Shown here: positions 29,046-37,767 of the stretch, in pieces
Layout: every line of letters starts with the position of its first letter
Numbering within the stretch: position 1 is the stretch's first letter
From: Legionella sainthelensi
Lineage (GTDB): Bacteria; Pseudomonadota; Gammaproteobacteria; Legionellales; Legionellaceae
Reading direction: 5' to 3'
DNA length: 64,000 nt
Assembly: GCF_900637685.1 (NCBI RefSeq)
Contig: NZ_LR134388.1
Location: forward strand, 124,001 to 188,000
Made by a program: the position numbers and the translations under genes
The notes under the pieces: model-generated
Told to the model about the DNA's origin: nothing
The model's input: the letters and a program-made list of their open reading frames with translations, nothing else
Databases searched by the model: none

Positions 29046-29434
29046 GACGTTACCTCACTGCTATTCTAATAACCATCATTTTAATTATAGATACATATTT
29101 ACTATTGTGTGGGCATGAGTAAAAAGTTTATAAATGATATGAGATTGTGACGAAAGTGGACGCATTGTGCCCACCGATCAACATCGGTCTTTGCTTTTGT
29201 GAGATGAAAAGGGTGTCACCTTCTGTGAAAACAGGGAGCTCTTGAAGGTATGTTGCAAGGTAAAATCTCTAATAAGATGCACATAAGCGTCAACTTAAAA
29301 ATTGACGCCAAGGCGCTGATGCTAGGGCAACTACCAAACTTCTAACACAAGGACAAAGCATCTCCTCACTATCACTTCCAAGTAAAACCACACCCTTTTC
29401 TTTTAGATGAACTTTATATTCAAGTGATACATTC
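29046..29434. other. Intergenic spacer of the array (member 2 to 3)
   Basis: 389 bases without a gene. The part next to 29045 repeats the conserved leader block. I see no RNA gene. Confidence 0.6.
29084..29089 (-). promoter_or_regulatory. Conserved -10 box of array member 3
   Basis: TATAAT on the minus strand, beginning 39 bases upstream of the start base at 29045, as in members 2, 4 and 5. Confidence 0.55.
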
Positions 29435-31222
29435 CTAGATCTGCATACCCTTCGTGTTTGTTTCTTCTTTTTCTATTTCCTTATGTAATATAGTGCTCAT
29501 CTGTTTTTTATAATCTTTAAAGTTTTGAGTAAGTGAATCAACACCAACAAGATTCTTCTTACCCTGTAGCTCATCATATAAATAACGACTAAAGGAGTTT
29601 TTATTGGTGCCGGAAGTTTTAACCGTTTCATTCGCCACTTTTAATATATTGGCCATAGGTGTATCTTGATTTTGAATCATGGTTAATAACTTTTGTGCTT
29701 GCTCCCTACCATATGAACCATGAGATAAGAAACTAAAGCGAAAACCTTTGGCGTTTTTATTAGACCATTCTAAATAATCTGTTGCGGCTCTTCGAATTTG
29801 TTCTACCTTTTCTCGGACCTTTACCTTGTCGTCAAAGTTTGCGTTAACTGATTGTTTTAACGTATCAATTTTCTCTTGAAATTTTGCTTGATATTTTTCT
29901 GGCAAGGTATTTTTTTTCTCTTCAAGTTGCTGTATTTTGTTAGTAAGCGTTTCAAAATGGTTGTTTGCCTCTCTTAGCGTTTTAGATTGTTTTATCTGCT
30001 CAGGTTTTATGGAATTTAAGTCTTGCCCCAACTTCTCTATATTTTCTGGGAGTGCGGAGCTAATTCTATTTCTTGCTTCGTCAATTTTTAGTTGAAATTT
30101 TTCTTGGTATTCTGGAGCGATAGTACCTTTTTTCTGCTCCAGCGTTCTTATTTCTTCCAATAAACCGTTTTTGAGGCGAACGGCTTCATCGATTGAGTCA
30201 GTATTTGTAATGGGGTCGGGTTTAATGGCACTTAAATCTTGGCTTAATTTCACAAAGGGATTAAAACCTCTCCCTACGATTGCAGTAGCCACTTCTCTTT
30301 GTTGCCTCGCTTCGTCTGCTAATTTATCCAATGCGCTTTCATAGTTAACTTTATCTGCTCCGGTCAAATCAGTAACCACTTTTTTTATTTCGATATCGGA
30401 CTTCTTTTTTATTTGCTCCTCTTGTACTTTTTTTAATATGTTTTGTTCCGCTTCTGTGAGCGCGGGTGGAGGTACTTTTGCTAGCGCTTCGTTGACGAGC
30501 TTCACAGTCTCCATGGCCATTAACACTTGTGGTGTGTTGGCAATTGAATCGGGAAAAGGTGGCTGCTTCTCAGCCCCAGAAGCGATGGCAATCAATTGAC
30601 CATAGGTGTACCCAGCTACTTTAACCCGACCAATATCTTCTCCCTTAAATGCACTTCCTTCGCATCCAGGTTTAAAGGCTTCCCCGTCTTTACCTACTCC
30701 ATCTACGACGGCGACACCGCCGCGATTAATGAATGTGTCATAGGTTTTATTGTTTGTATGGTCTTCGATCCACATATGTTCAGGAGTCATTTTTCCTTCA
30801 CGAAAACCGCCACAAAGGTACATATTTTCCACTGGTAATACCGTTTCTTGCAGATTTCTAAGCTGAAGAATTTCCTCCATGTTGGCTTTGCGCTCTTGCG
30901 TTCGTTCCTCTACGGATGGCTGGGGAAAGGGCTGTATGACATACTCTGGATTCATTCTCTTTTTATCTTCTTCGTCAAGATCATGATTAATCTGCTGTTG
31001 TAAGCGTCGCATTGCTTTCTCAGTACCGATAGTTTCATATTTCTTGTTGACTGAATCTCTTGTAGTCCAACTGGGTGCACTTGCTGTAGCAAACACATGG
31101 CAGGACTGCCCCGTATCCACTGTTAAAAAAGCTTCCTTTTTACGATTTAATCCAACTGATGGAGGTGAAAATTCTTGAAACAAAGCATTATACGCTGCAG
31201 TTGTCTTTTTGGATTTGGGCAT
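29435..31222 (-). CDS. Paralogue array member 2: intact full-length member
   Basis: 595 residues, function unknown. The core domain has C41 (GQSCHVFATAS), C137 (YLCGGFREG), H149 (PEHMWIED), D162 (YDTF) and C187 (KPGCEG). Two PEQI/PDPI helical modules follow, then the shared C-terminal domain (YLEWSNKNAKGFR, GREQAQKLL, GTNKNSFSRYL). A stretch of more than 300 bases (about 30163-30512) is nearly identical to member 3, while flanking parts differ more, suggesting gene conversion. The start is preceded by GAGGTC at normal spacing. It has no export signal; in this type of genome, host-directed translocation is a fair guess. Confidence 0.82.
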   Translation of the reverse strand: MPKSKKTTAAYNALFQEFSPPSVGLNRKKEAFLTVDTGQSCHVFATASAPSWTTRDSVNKKYETIGTEKAMRRLQQQINHDLDEEDKKRMNPEYVIQPFPQPSVEERTQERKANMEEILQLRNLQETVLPVENMYLCGGFREGKMTPEHMWIEDHTNNKTYDTFINRGGVAVVDGVGKDGEAFKPGCEGSAFKGEDIGRVKVAGYTYGQLIAIASGAEKQPPFPDSIANTPQVLMAMETVKLVNEALAKVPPPALTEAEQNILKKVQEEQIKKKSDIEIKKVVTDLTGADKVNYESALDKLADEARQQREVATAIVGRGFNPFVKLSQDLSAIKPDPITNTDSIDEAVRLKNGLLEEIRTLEQKKGTIAPEYQEKFQLKIDEARNRISSALPENIEKLGQDLNSIKPEQIKQSKTLREANNHFETLTNKIQQLEEKKNTLPEKYQAKFQEKIDTLKQSVNANFDDKVKVREKVEQIRRAATDYLEWSNKNAKGFRFSFLSHGSYGREQAQKLLTMIQNQDTPMANILKVANETVKTSGTNKNSFSRYLYDELQGKKNLVGVDSLTQNFKDYKKQMSTILHKEIEKEETNTKGMQI

Positions 31223-31260
31223 GATGCGACCTCATTGCTGTTTTAATAACCATCAATTTA

Positions 31261-31266
31261 ATTATA
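31261..31266 (-). promoter_or_regulatory. Conserved -10 box of array member 2
   Basis: TATAAT on the minus strand, beginning 39 bases upstream of the start base at 31222. Part of the block shared by members 2-5. Confidence 0.55.
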
Positions 31267-31589
31267 GGTACATATTTTCTCCTGTGGGTGCATGAATGAA
31301 AAAATTTACAAATAATGGAAGATTAAGCTGCAATAGAACAATCAAAATGAGTCTGTTGCTGCCTGGTAATAACGGTTAAAGAGTCTCTTTTTTAAAGATA
31401 CTAGGTGGATGGAGCTAAGATGTGGGTTGGATTAGGATACTAAATTAGTTCCAGGGGGAGTTGTGCAACACTATAATTAGAAAAGTTGTTCAGAGAAAAA
31501 CAGGAGAGATGCTAATTTTGAAGGTAAATGCGAGTTCTATCAGGCGCAGTAATTCCAGAAAAAAATTATTAGGGCATTATAAATGTACA

Positions 31590-31619
31590 AATGTGTCACT
31601 ACTTTTGTAGTGACACATT
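31590..31619 (-). terminator. Hairpin after array member 1
   Basis: Perfect 13-base stem AATGTGTCACTAC / GTAGTGACACATT with a TTTT loop, about 50 bases after the stop of the 190-residue member. Likely terminator, separating it from the following paralogue, which has its own promoter. Confidence 0.65.
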
Positions 31620-31669
31620 AAAAATAGCAAAACCTGCTTCATTTGCTTTTTCAACTCTCGATTAGAGTT

Positions 31670-32242
31670 CTAGCGCAGGCTCAAACTGTTTCGATCTTCA
31701 GGCTTTGTTGTATCATGTTTATCATTTTGACCTGAGAAAATACCTGATTTTGATGGCTTAGGAGCAAAAGCAGTTAACGCGGCGATTTGTCCAGCAGTAT
31801 AACCACTCACTTTTACTCTAAATATTTCATCCCCTTTAAAAGGACTTCCTTCACATCCGGGTCTGAAAGGCATACCGTCAACACCGACACTTTTGATTCG
31901 CACAATTGGCTGGTTTATGAAAGTATCATAAGTATAGCCAGTAGCTCTGTCTTCTAGCCACAAATGTTCAGGACTAACTTGTCCTTCTCTAAATCCACCA
32001 CATACATAGAGGTCATCAGCTTCTTCCACTGTTTCATCTCTAAGGTTGGATATAAGATTCATGACTTGTTGTCTTACCTTGTACAGCTGGTTTTCATTTA
32101 ATCCTTCACCGAAGTTAAGTCTAAATCCGATCCGATTGGTTAGATCTTCAAAAAGCTTATTGATATCTCTTTTTCCAGTCACATCACCGCTTAAAGCAAA
32201 TGTATGGCAAGCTTGATCTTTTATACTAATTGGTTCTGGCAT
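31670..32242 (-). CDS. Paralogue array member 1: minimal core-domain protein
   Basis: 190 residues from ATG 32242 (MPEPISIKDQ), which has GGTGA upstream and matches the MPKS start of its paralogues. The ATG 12 bases further upstream is less likely. It consists of the array core domain and little more. C12 (DQACHTFALSG), C81 (YVCGGFREG), H93 (PEHLWLED), D106 (YDTF) and C130 (RPGCEG) are all kept, followed by RVKVSGYTAGQ and a short polar tail. The N-terminal spacer between the first and second Cys is shorter than in the others and the helical region is missing. This defines the conserved core. Function is unknown. Confidence 0.78.
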   Translation of the reverse strand: MPEPISIKDQACHTFALSGDVTGKRDINKLFEDLTNRIGFRLNFGEGLNENQLYKVRQQVMNLISNLRDETVEEADDLYVCGGFREGQVSPEHLWLEDRATGYTYDTFINQPIVRIKSVGVDGMPFRPGCEGSPFKGDEIFRVKVSGYTAGQIAALTAFAPKPSKSGIFSGQNDKHDTTKPEDRNSLSLR

Positions 32243-32553
32243 TATAATCACCATTAAGATTAAATTGGATAATGATTGTAAATAAATTGAATTGTTTTTT
32301 CAAGATACTTATGTCTTAAAATTTAGCTGATTTGATATTTATATTGCAGTGCTGGTGATTTATCGGTGGTTTTCATCGTTAAATTTACATCAATTTGAGT
32401 AGAAATATAAATCGTTATATGGCCCGAAGCAAACCAAATGGCACTGGTTCTAATAAAATCTATATCTCAAGCTTGATATAAATTACAAGAATTGATGTGA
32501 GTCGCCACTCGTTTAGTTATATAATTGGAACAAAATTTCTAAGTGGCGATCTC
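32243..32553. other. Divergent promoter region between array member 1 and asparaginase
   Basis: 311 AT-rich bases between two divergent starts. Unlike members 2-5 there is no TATAAT at the shared distance upstream of member 1. I see no other gene or structure. Confidence 0.5.
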
Positions 32554-33564
32554 ATGCGCAAGCGAATTCTAATACTTAATACCGGTGGGACCATTAGTTG
32601 CATCAAAACAAAAAATGGTTATGAACCATCCTTGGGTTATGTGGCATCAGCATTACAGCAAATTCCTTTGCTTCAGCATCAAGATATGCCTGAATATATT
32701 ATTAAGGAATACCAACCTTTACTCGATTCCTCCAATATGACGGTACATGATTGGAACAGAATTGCTAAGGATATTGCAGATGACTATGATCATTTTGATG
32801 GCTTCGTCGTTTTTCATGGTACTGACACCATGGCTTACACGGCTTCCGCGTTATCATTTATGTTGGAGAATTTAGGAAAGCCTGTGATTCTTACTGGTTC
32901 TCAGATTCCTTTATCTGAAGTTCGTAATGATGCTATTGATAATGTCGTTACTTCTTTATGGTTATGTGTACATCAACCAATACATGAGGTATGCATTTAT
33001 TTTAATCAACATTTGTTGCGTGGGAATCGCACGCAAAAAATAAGTTCCCAGGGGTTTAAAGCATTTGACTCTCCCAATTATGCTCATTTGGCATCTATAG
33101 GGATTGATATTAAAGTACATCAAAACCTTTTGTTAAAAAGACCACAAAAGCCATTTCATCTACAAACTATTGAGCCTCAATTTATTGCTAATTTTAGGTT
33201 ATTTCCAGGTTTTGCTACGGATGTTTTAGCATACATATTAAATCAACCCTTATGTGGTCTAATTTTAGAGACGTATGGCGCAGGGAATGCACAAAATAAT
33301 GATCTGCGTTTTTTAAAACAATTAACAGATGCTTGCGCACGCGGGGTAATCATTATTAATTGCACTCAATGTCAGCAAGGGGGCGTGGAGATGAGCCAAT
33401 ATGCTACAGGACACTCTTTAAAAGAAGCAGGACTTATTAGCGGCCACGATATGACTCCAGAGGCAGCCCATTGCAAGTTGTTGTATTTATTGAGCAAAAG
33501 ATTGGATATTTTAAAAATTAAGCAATTAATAGAAACAGATCTTTGTGGTGAGTTAACTTCATAG
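32554..33564 (+). CDS. ansA: Type I (cytoplasmic) L-asparaginase
   Basis: 336 residues from the ATG at 32554; the GTG 19 codons upstream would put an unrelated tail before the first strand. Hydrolyses asparagine to aspartate and ammonia. The first catalytic Thr is in ILNTGGTIS and the Thr-Asp pair in VFHGTDTMAYTAS. The conserved GSQIPLSEVRNDA follows. There is no signal peptide and the length matches E. coli AnsA, so I call the cytoplasmic type. It is a single gene between an effector-like array and a convergent hypothetical, ended by a hairpin that overlaps its stop codon. Confidence 0.92.
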   Translation: MRKRILILNTGGTISCIKTKNGYEPSLGYVASALQQIPLLQHQDMPEYIIKEYQPLLDSSNMTVHDWNRIAKDIADDYDHFDGFVVFHGTDTMAYTASALSFMLENLGKPVILTGSQIPLSEVRNDAIDNVVTSLWLCVHQPIHEVCIYFNQHLLRGNRTQKISSQGFKAFDSPNYAHLASIGIDIKVHQNLLLKRPQKPFHLQTIEPQFIANFRLFPGFATDVLAYILNQPLCGLILETYGAGNAQNNDLRFLKQLTDACARGVIIINCTQCQQGGVEMSQYATGHSLKEAGLISGHDMTPEAAHCKLLYLLSKRLDILKIKQLIETDLCGELTS

Positions 33565-33585
33565 CCTAGATTTCCCCAGGCTATG
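33560..33585 (+). terminator. Terminator of the asparaginase gene
   Basis: Stem CATAGCCT (33560-33567) / AGGCTATG (33578-33585), loop of 10, followed by TTTCT. The stop codon lies in the left arm. It sits 13 bases from the end of the convergent gene, so it may serve both. Confidence 0.7.
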
Positions 33586-33598
33586 TTTCTCGCTGGAA

Positions 33599-34465
33599 TT
33601 AAAGCGACAGTGGTTCCATGACAACTGATTTTTTAAGCGACGCAATTTCTTCGAGTACGTGCTGCATACATACTTCTAATCGACCTCTACTTGGTTTGAG
33701 CGTGGGCGCTTTCACATTCGCTGTGGCAAAAAATGAGAGACTTACGGGAACGCTCGTTATGGGTTGTGCTTGCCTACAAATTTCAGCATTTTCCCGTTTA
33801 ATCGCATCCACTTCTCGAAGCACCAATTCTTGACGCATTCCATCAAATTCCTCTCCTTCTTTTACCCCTTTTAATAGGTCATCACATTTTTTCAGATGAG
33901 AAAGTAAACATGCTTCTTTGTGCTCTCTAACGCTCACCGTCGATGTAGCCCCGACAAGCGATGAAACAGCCTTCACGATATAGCCTTCATCGACGGGGTT
34001 AAAAATATTTTCACCGAAATAGTATGCGGCATGGGCACAAAGAATATTGAAGGGATGTTTTGAGTTTTCTATATCACACAGAGGAAAAGGGACAGTTGCC
34101 TCAGTGGTCTTAAAGGATAAGGTGGAAATAGTATTATAAAATCGTTCCAAATTGGAATTCATTTCGGTTAAGGTTGTATTCAAATTTCCACGAGGAAATT
34201 GATATTCTTTGCGCTTTCCTTCAACTTCCGCATCAAGTTCGGCGATTGCTTTTTTTAAAGCAAGCAAACTTTGCAAATCTGTTTCTTTGGGAACAAAGTC
34301 ATCAATTTGTCTCCTTAATTTAAGAGTTAACTCTTTTTGTGCCTCAGAAAGCTCTGCGTTTCTAAAGCCGCCAAACCAGCTTTGGTTTTTGGCACTCGAA
34401 TCTTCCATCGACTTATCTAGGCATTGAAGCATTAATCTTTTAGCTGCTCTAATAAAAACGGTCAT
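33599..34465 (-). CDS. Hypothetical soluble protein, partly coiled-coil
   Basis: 288 residues, unrecognised. The start is firm: AAGGAG seven bases before the ATG. Residues ~35-120 are charged and helical (ELSEAQKELTLKLRRQIDDF, ELDAEVEGKRKEY). The middle has a more hydrophobic stretch (FNILCAHAAYYFGENIF), and the C-terminal half is again helical. There is no signal peptide or membrane segment. It is a lone gene between asparaginase and glmU. The helical, signal-less character matches other effector-like proteins in the window, but I cannot assign a role. Confidence 0.65.
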   Translation of the reverse strand: MTVFIRAAKRLMLQCLDKSMEDSSAKNQSWFGGFRNAELSEAQKELTLKLRRQIDDFVPKETDLQSLLALKKAIAELDAEVEGKRKEYQFPRGNLNTTLTEMNSNLERFYNTISTLSFKTTEATVPFPLCDIENSKHPFNILCAHAAYYFGENIFNPVDEGYIVKAVSSLVGATSTVSVREHKEACLLSHLKKCDDLLKGVKEGEEFDGMRQELVLREVDAIKRENAEICRQAQPITSVPVSLSFFATANVKAPTLKPSRGRLEVCMQHVLEEIASLKKSVVMEPLSL

Positions 34466-34579
34466 CGCTCTACTCCTTGAACTGCAATTTAGTTATCATA
34501 CCTTTATTGCTATTTATATTTAGGTAGATTGTTTCATTGCATACCTGTTATTGTTTTTAACCTAGGAAATTATAATTTC

Positions 34580-35959
34580 ATGAACTTACAAATTATCATT
34601 TTAGCTGCAGGCCAGGGTAAACGAATGTATTCCAATATCCCAAAAGTACTTCACCCGCTTGCTGGGAAGCCTATGCTGGTTCGGGTAGTGGAAACCGCGC
34701 AGCAACTAAATCCTGATGCAATTCATGTTATATATGGTCATGGTGGTGAACAGCTTAAGAACTCACTCCCTGACTTACCTGTGCATTGGGTATATCAAGC
34801 AGAACAATTGGGTACAGGCCACGCCGTGATGCAAGCTTTACCTTTTATTCCACCACAAACACAAGTTCTTGTTTTATCTGCTGATGTGCCGCTTATCCAA
34901 GCAAGTACATTAAGGGCTTTAATTGAATGCAGCCATCCAGCAAATTCTTATCATTCCATTTTGACACTCTTGGTTGCTCATCTTGAAGATCCCAGTGGTC
35001 TTGGGCGTATTATTAGAGACAATCAAGGTGAAGTTTCCATCATTGTAGAAGAAAAAGATGCAAATGAGCAAGAAAAGAATATAAAAGAAATTTATTCGGG
35101 GATTTGTTGTGCAATTTCCGATGATTTAGAAAAATGGTTGCCTAAATTGAGTAATGATAATGCTCAGGGCGAATACTATTTGACAGAAATTATTGCCTTA
35201 GCTGTTGCCAATAAAACATCTATTAGAACACTAAGTGCAAAAGATGATGCAGAAATCCAAGGAGTTAATAATCGACTTCAATTACATGAGTTGGAACGCA
35301 TCTGGCAAACAAGGAAAGCGAAGGAGTTATTGCAACAAGGGGTAACGATTGTTGATGCAAATCGTTTTGACTTACGAGGAGAATTAATTTGTGGCAAAGA
35401 TGTATCAATAGATGTCAATTGCGTCTTTCACGGAAAAGTAATACTGGGTGATGGTTGTATTATAGGACCTAATTGTATCTTGGCAGATGTGGTTTTAGGA
35501 GCAGGCTGCGAGGTTTATGCTCATAGTGTATTAGAGGGTTGTAATATAGCAAATGATTGTAAAATTGGCCCTTTTGCTCGTTTACGATCAGGAACACAGT
35601 TGGCTGCAAATTGCAAAATCGGTAACTTTGTAGAAACAAAAAAAGCAGTATTTGATGAAGGATCAAAAGCCAGCCATTTAAGCTATTTAGGTGATGTTGA
35701 ATTAGGAAAAGAAGTTAATGTTGGTGCTGGCACTATAACCTGCAATTACGATGGGGTTAATAAGCACAAAACGATTATTGAAGATGGTGTATTTATTGGT
35801 TCAGATACGCAACTAGTTGCCCCAGTAACAGTAGGCGCTCATGCAACTATTGGTGCTGGGAGTACAATACGTAAAAACGTTCCTCCTGGTGAGTTAACTT
35901 TAACAGAGTCAAAACAAAAAACGGTATATGGCTGGAAGCGTCCCATTAAAAAGGATTAA
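34580..35959 (+). CDS. glmU: Bifunctional N-acetylglucosamine-1-P uridyltransferase / glucosamine-1-P acetyltransferase
   Basis: 459 residues, close to E. coli GlmU. It makes UDP-GlcNAc for peptidoglycan and LPS. The start is the ATG at 34580 (MNLQIIILAAG), since the pyrophosphorylase motif LAAGQGKRMYSNIPKVLHPL must lie at the N-terminus; the upstream 17 codons are not conserved type. The N-terminal uridyltransferase domain covers ~1-228. The C-terminal left-handed beta-helix with hexapeptide repeats covers ~250-445 (GCIIGPNCILADVVLGAGC, GAHATIGAGST). The acetyltransferase motif GNFVETKKA and NYDGVNKHKTIIEDG are intact. It is expressed alone. Confidence 0.96.
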   Translation: MNLQIIILAAGQGKRMYSNIPKVLHPLAGKPMLVRVVETAQQLNPDAIHVIYGHGGEQLKNSLPDLPVHWVYQAEQLGTGHAVMQALPFIPPQTQVLVLSADVPLIQASTLRALIECSHPANSYHSILTLLVAHLEDPSGLGRIIRDNQGEVSIIVEEKDANEQEKNIKEIYSGICCAISDDLEKWLPKLSNDNAQGEYYLTEIIALAVANKTSIRTLSAKDDAEIQGVNNRLQLHELERIWQTRKAKELLQQGVTIVDANRFDLRGELICGKDVSIDVNCVFHGKVILGDGCIIGPNCILADVVLGAGCEVYAHSVLEGCNIANDCKIGPFARLRSGTQLAANCKIGNFVETKKAVFDEGSKASHLSYLGDVELGKEVNVGAGTITCNYDGVNKHKTIIEDGVFIGSDTQLVAPVTVGAHATIGAGSTIRKNVPPGELTLTESKQKTVYGWKRPIKKD

Positions 35960-36201
35960 AGAAAATTCACTGGATGAAGAATGCTTCCAACTTAACGAAT
36001 CTGTATCGATAGAATCTTGGTGAATGGGCATATCCTCTTCTTCTTCGGGTGGTCAATTTAAGGAAAAATTGACTGCGTCATCCCACTGGGGGTGTTAAAA
36101 GGCAACGCAGTAAACTTTGCCAGAAATTTCGCTGCAGCCTAGTAGATCTCTTGTCCTTGCAGAGGGTGATTTCTTCTAATTATCTTTATAAAAGATATTT
36201 T

Positions 36202-37482
36202 TTAATCATATTGTAAGGTATTTAAAGTTTTATTTTTTTCCATATGGGCGCATAGCCATAGAATAAAGGGCAAAGAAATCAACGTCATTAGTAGCTTGTA
36301 ATCCCATACATTAGCCACTAAATTAATAATTTGATCATAGGGATAAATCCCACCAAACAATAAACTGTAATCTATCAAACACAATAAAGAATTCGCACAA
36401 ATATTAGCAATTAAAATACGAAGAGGGCGCTGCAAAGCCCATTTAGGTTGTTTTAAATGATGCAGTAACATCGCATTGCTTATAAAGGCGAGAAACAAAG
36501 TCAACGATGCAGCAGGCAGCCTTTTAAGCATGATGTAGCTGTAAAAGGGATTCAAATTAAGGAATGTAGGAGAGGGTAAGGCAACAACAACCATTAATAA
36601 GACATCAAATATAAATTGAGTTGCAATAAGTACCAGACACAATTTTAAGTTGACTTTATAGCCCCATAACTCACCTAAAATCGTACTGATTACTAGGGTT
36701 ATAGGAAAAAATAAAGAACTTGCTGATAGGATATTGTGTTTACTAATGAGCGTAATTATTCTGTATTCGCAAGCCAAACAGATCAGCATGACGATGATTG
36801 CAAAACAAATAAGGTAATCATATAAAGGTAGTTTTTCGCTACCTCGTTCGGGGGTAAAAGATGTGTTTTGATGTTTGAGCAAAAAAGTCAAATAAAAAAT
36901 TCCAATCATAAGCAATATGAGAGAAGCTATCATCGACGAGTCAATAAAAATTTGTTTAAAATTAGGTAGGTATGTCCCAGAAAATAGAAGAAAAAAATCC
37001 AAACCAAAAAAGCTTAACCCACCAAGAACAGCCAAAAGCATGCATTGTTTTGATGTGGGAAGCGTCCTACTGGATTTTGGATAAAACAGAAGGTGCGGTA
37101 AGTAAAAACTGAGTGCAAAAGCTGTAGTAGTTGCAAAGAATTTTTTGGGAATATCTTCAAAAATGATTTGGTACACCGGATTATTGTGCATATATTCAGC
37201 GGCGGGCAAATTCACTAATACAAATACGCCGATACAAAATACATATACAGTCATTAAAGAAATGTTCAAAAAATGCCTTTGTTCTTTTATAGTGAAGTTT
37301 CTTAAGGCTAACAAATATAATCCTGCAACTAGTGGACAGATTAAACCATTCACAGAAAACATCAGTCCTTGAAGTAGGACAATTTTAAACGATACATTAA
37401 TTAATAAAATTAGAGAGGTAATGGCGCTTACAGTCAAAAACAAAAAACCGGGAGAGTTCTGTGCAGGCAACGATTGATTCAT
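36202..37482 (-). CDS. Multi-pass membrane protein, VUT/YhhQ-like with two repeated halves
   Basis: 426 residues with about ten to twelve hydrophobic segments. The second half contains FPITLVISTILGELWGYKVN and later RPLRILIANICANSLLCLID plus a closing KLLMTLISLPFILWL. These resemble the VUT family (YhhQ), whose typed member imports queuosine precursors. The first half has matching elements in the same order (FSVNGLICPLVAGLYLL, KKFFATTTAFALSFYLPHLL), suggesting a duplicated VUT domain, whereas normal YhhQ is one ~220-residue unit. If right it is a transporter, perhaps for a purine-like or vitamin compound. The substrate is not known. queC is 7 kb away, not in the same operon. Confidence 0.6.
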   Translation of the reverse strand: MNQSLPAQNSPGFLFLTVSAITSLILLINVSFKIVLLQGLMFSVNGLICPLVAGLYLLALRNFTIKEQRHFLNISLMTVYVFCIGVFVLVNLPAAEYMHNNPVYQIIFEDIPKKFFATTTAFALSFYLPHLLFYPKSSRTLPTSKQCMLLAVLGGLSFFGLDFFLLFSGTYLPNFKQIFIDSSMIASLILLMIGIFYLTFLLKHQNTSFTPERGSEKLPLYDYLICFAIIVMLICLACEYRIITLISKHNILSASSLFFPITLVISTILGELWGYKVNLKLCLVLIATQFIFDVLLMVVVALPSPTFLNLNPFYSYIMLKRLPAASLTLFLAFISNAMLLHHLKQPKWALQRPLRILIANICANSLLCLIDYSLLFGGIYPYDQIINLVANVWDYKLLMTLISLPFILWLCAHMEKNKTLNTLQYD

Positions 37483-37664
37483 TTGTGTTGGATTTCCATA
37501 AACAGTCCTGGTTTTTCTGCGATAATTGCTTTGTAATGAGCTAGTTCGTGCGCAAATATAACACTATAGTGTTTAATATGGCAAGTAATTAACAGCAGTT
37601 TGGATAAGGCTTCTTGGTGTTCTCTTGGTAAAAAAAAAGAAGGTAATAGGTTGATTTCTAGCAA
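37479..37664 (-). CDS. Doubtful 61-residue ORF upstream of the VUT-like gene
   Basis: Starts with TTG and overlaps the next start by ATGA. It contains HELAHYKAIIAEKPG but no motif I can assign. There is no clear Shine-Dalgarno. The overlap is suggestive of coupling, but the start codon and lack of ribosome-binding site make it weak. Confidence 0.25.
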   Translation of the reverse strand: MLEINLLPSFFLPREHQEALSKLLLITCHIKHYSVIFAHELAHYKAIIAEKPGLFMEIQHK

Positions 37665-37767
37665 TAAAAGGGTTTATTTCACGTATTTTGAACGAATTCA
37701 AATATAAAGGTGAGTCTGGGTGTAGTCTGATTCATCAGACTACAATGTCGACACACTACGTTCAATT

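Larger units (their letters stand above)
31223..31669. other. Intergenic spacer of the array (member 1 to 2)
   Basis: 447 bases without an ORF. It has the conserved leader next to 31222 and the strong hairpin at 31590-31619 next to member 1. Nothing else is recognisable. Confidence 0.6.

Noticed and set aside
24295..30838. Plus-strand ORFs ending in similar HFSFTKTATKVHIFHW-like sequence opposite the array genes
   Set aside because: They recur only because the paralogues' coding strand is conserved; they are antisense shadows.
36072..36111. ACTGCGT/ACGCAGT inverted repeat between glmU and the VUT-like gene
   Set aside because: Only 7 pairs with a 26-base loop and no T-run; too weak to call a terminator.
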